From Chitinophagaceae bacterium (lineage in GTDB: Bacteria > Bacteroidota > Bacteroidia > Chitinophagales > Chitinophagaceae), in the NCBI GenBank assembly GCA_947468255.1, contig CANIMM010000046.1, positions 1 through 14,847 of the forward strand: DNA of 14,847 nucleotides, given 5' to 3'. The notes under the pieces are model-generated. The model was given only the letters and a program-made list of their open reading frames with translations. It made no database searches and had not been told where the DNA came from. How positions within the stretch are numbered: the stretch's first letter is position 1; each line of letters begins with the position of its first letter. This document shows, piece after piece, positions 13,740 through 14,847 of this stretch. The position numbers and the translations under genes were made by a program.

Positions 13740-14847
13740 ATGAATTGAATGATTTTTTTACTTGCGCCTGCATGGGCATATACAAAATTGTATGCGGCCA
13801 TACCCTTCGCCGTTAGCAGCTCTTCTTTTTCCCATAATTCAGTTAAAATGGATTCTAGCTCGAGTGCATTTTGAATGGGAATGCCACCACCACATTGAAC
13901 GAGTCCGATCGCCTCAACATATTTTGTGTACTCAGGGCCAAAAATTACAGGTTTTCCATATACTGCTGCTTCTAGTACATTGTGAACGCCGTCGGCTCCA
14001 AACCCCCCTCCAACATAGGTAATGTCAGCATACTGGTAAAGCCTTGAGAGCATTCCTACATTATCAATGATCAGTACGTTGTGCTTTGTTGATGCATCCA
14101 ATGGTTGGTTAATCCAATCAGAATATAGTAGCGCATTGGGAAAGGCTTTCTTTATATCCTGAAGATGTCCTTTGTCTGTTTCATGCGGAGCAATTATAAA
14201 TTTTTTATCTGGATTCAATCTCACATAATGGATAAGTTCTGTTTCATCTTCTTCCCAGGTGCTACCAGCAACGAGTACACGACTTTTCCCGCAAAACCTT
14301 TCAATTGCTGGCAGCGGTTCAAACTTTTCAGCAATTTCAATTACCCGGTCAAATCTCGTATCACCCGTTATTTGGGTGTTTTCTCGAATGCCGATAGCAG
14401 ATAGTAAAATGGACGAACTTTCATTTTGTACAAATAAAAAAGTAAAGCACCCAAGCATCTCTCTCCAAAGGCTACCATACCATTTAAAAAAGGGATGGGA
14501 AGCCCTGAAAATGCCAGATATAAGCAAAATTGGTATATTCCTGCTCTTAAGCTCATGTAAATAATGGTACCAAAATTCATATTTTACCCACAAAACCAAG
14601 GTTGGTTTAAGCGCATCCACCATTTTTTTTGCATTCATAGCGCTGTCCAGTGGCAAATAGTAAATCTGGTCCGCCCCCTTGTAATTTTTCATGGCTTCAT
14701 ATCCAGATGCTGAAAAAAAAGTCAGTACAATGGTAATCGCAGGATAGTACTTTTTGAGTGACTCCACTACCGGTCTTCCCTGTTCGAATTCTCCTACGCT
14801 GGCACAATGCATCCAAATAATCTGTTGACCTGAAGGTGGATTATTGG
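13712..14847 (-). CDS. waaA: 3-deoxy-D-manno-octulosonic acid (Kdo) transferase, partial (N-terminus off the right edge)
   Basis: Transfers Kdo from CMP-Kdo to lipid A precursor at the cytoplasmic face of the inner membrane, an early step of LPS synthesis. About 377 residues are visible of a usual 410-430. The frame continues upstream of the ATG at 14812 to the window edge (QQIIWMHCASVGEFEQG), and the W-x-HCAS-x-GEFEQGRP motif with the catalytic Glu is an internal family motif, so that ATG is not the start. Later landmarks are LVLWVKYEFWYHYL, ITGDTRFDRV, VLVAGSTWEEDE, IIAPHETDKGH, and the nucleotide-sugar site YVGGGFGADGVHNVLEAAVY with GKPVIFGP. Together they cover the GT30 N- and C-terminal domains. 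The stop lies inside the 3' end of the convergent hypothetical gene. Confidence 0.95.
   Translation of the reverse strand, partial: NNPPSGQQIIWMHCASVGEFEQGRPVVESLKKYYPAITIVLTFFSASGYEAMKNYKGADQIYYLPLDSAMNAKKMVDALKPTLVLWVKYEFWYHYLHELKSRNIPILLISGIFRASHPFFKWYGSLWREMLGCFTFLFVQNESSSILLSAIGIRENTQITGDTRFDRVIEIAEKFEPLPAIERFCGKSRVLVAGSTWEEDETELIHYVRLNPDKKFIIAPHETDKGHLQDIKKAFPNALLYSDWINQPLDASTKHNVLIIDNVGMLSRLYQYADITYVGGGFGADGVHNVLEAAVYGKPVIFGPEYTKYVEAIGLVQCGGGIPIQNALELESILTELWEKEELLTAKGMAAYNFVYAHAGASKKIIQFIQENRLLTN

Noticed and set aside
1..14847. Defence system, mobile element or CRISPR
   Set aside because: All clear genes are core metabolism or envelope functions. I found no transposase, integrase, repeat-spacer array or terminal inverted repeats.

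Overview
The window looks like a chromosomal housekeeping segment from a member of the Bacteroidota, most likely a Chitinophagaceae-type bacterium. The evidence is AT-rich intergenic DNA, promoters of the Bacteroidota form TTTG-N19-TAnnTTTG (one perfect copy upstream of ccmC), several start sites without a clear Shine-Dalgarno sequence, and family-typical proteins. I see no mobile element, CRISPR array, tRNA or rRNA. The assignment rests on gene content and promoter style; I ran no database search.

Left part, 1-7400. A GNAT N-acetyltransferase cut by the left edge is divergent from thyA (thymidylate synthase). A hairpin with a T-run follows thyA, then folA (dihydrofolate reductase), a class I SAM methyltransferase, the three-gene proton-translocating transhydrogenase pntAA-pntAB-pntB, and an RsmF-type rRNA cytosine methyltransferase. 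ThyA consumes methylene-tetrahydrofolate and makes dihydrofolate. FolA reduces this with NADPH, and transhydrogenase can supply NADPH at the expense of the proton gradient. The order therefore makes metabolic sense, although the hairpin suggests that thyA and folA are not simply one transcript.

Middle part, 7400-10430. A secreted LysM plus RlpA-like double-psi beta-barrel protein with an internal 57-bp repeat converges on a glutamate dehydrogenase (minus strand). That enzyme resembles animal mitochondrial GDH and carries an antenna-like insertion. About 300 bp without a convincing gene follows.

Right part, 10430-14847. The minus strand carries waaA (Kdo transferase, cut by the right edge), tdk (thymidine kinase), ccmB, ccmC and ccmD. 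The last three are part of cytochrome c maturation; ccmA, ccmE and ccmF are not in the window. A plus-strand hypothetical protein is divergent from tdk and overlaps the end of waaA tail to tail. De novo (thyA, folA) and salvage (tdk) routes to dTMP are thus about 10 kb apart.

I did not find a convincing new system. The points most worth a second look are the antenna-like segment of GDH, the promoter and start arrangement between tdk and the hypothetical gene, the convergent overlap with waaA, and the reduced ccm cluster.
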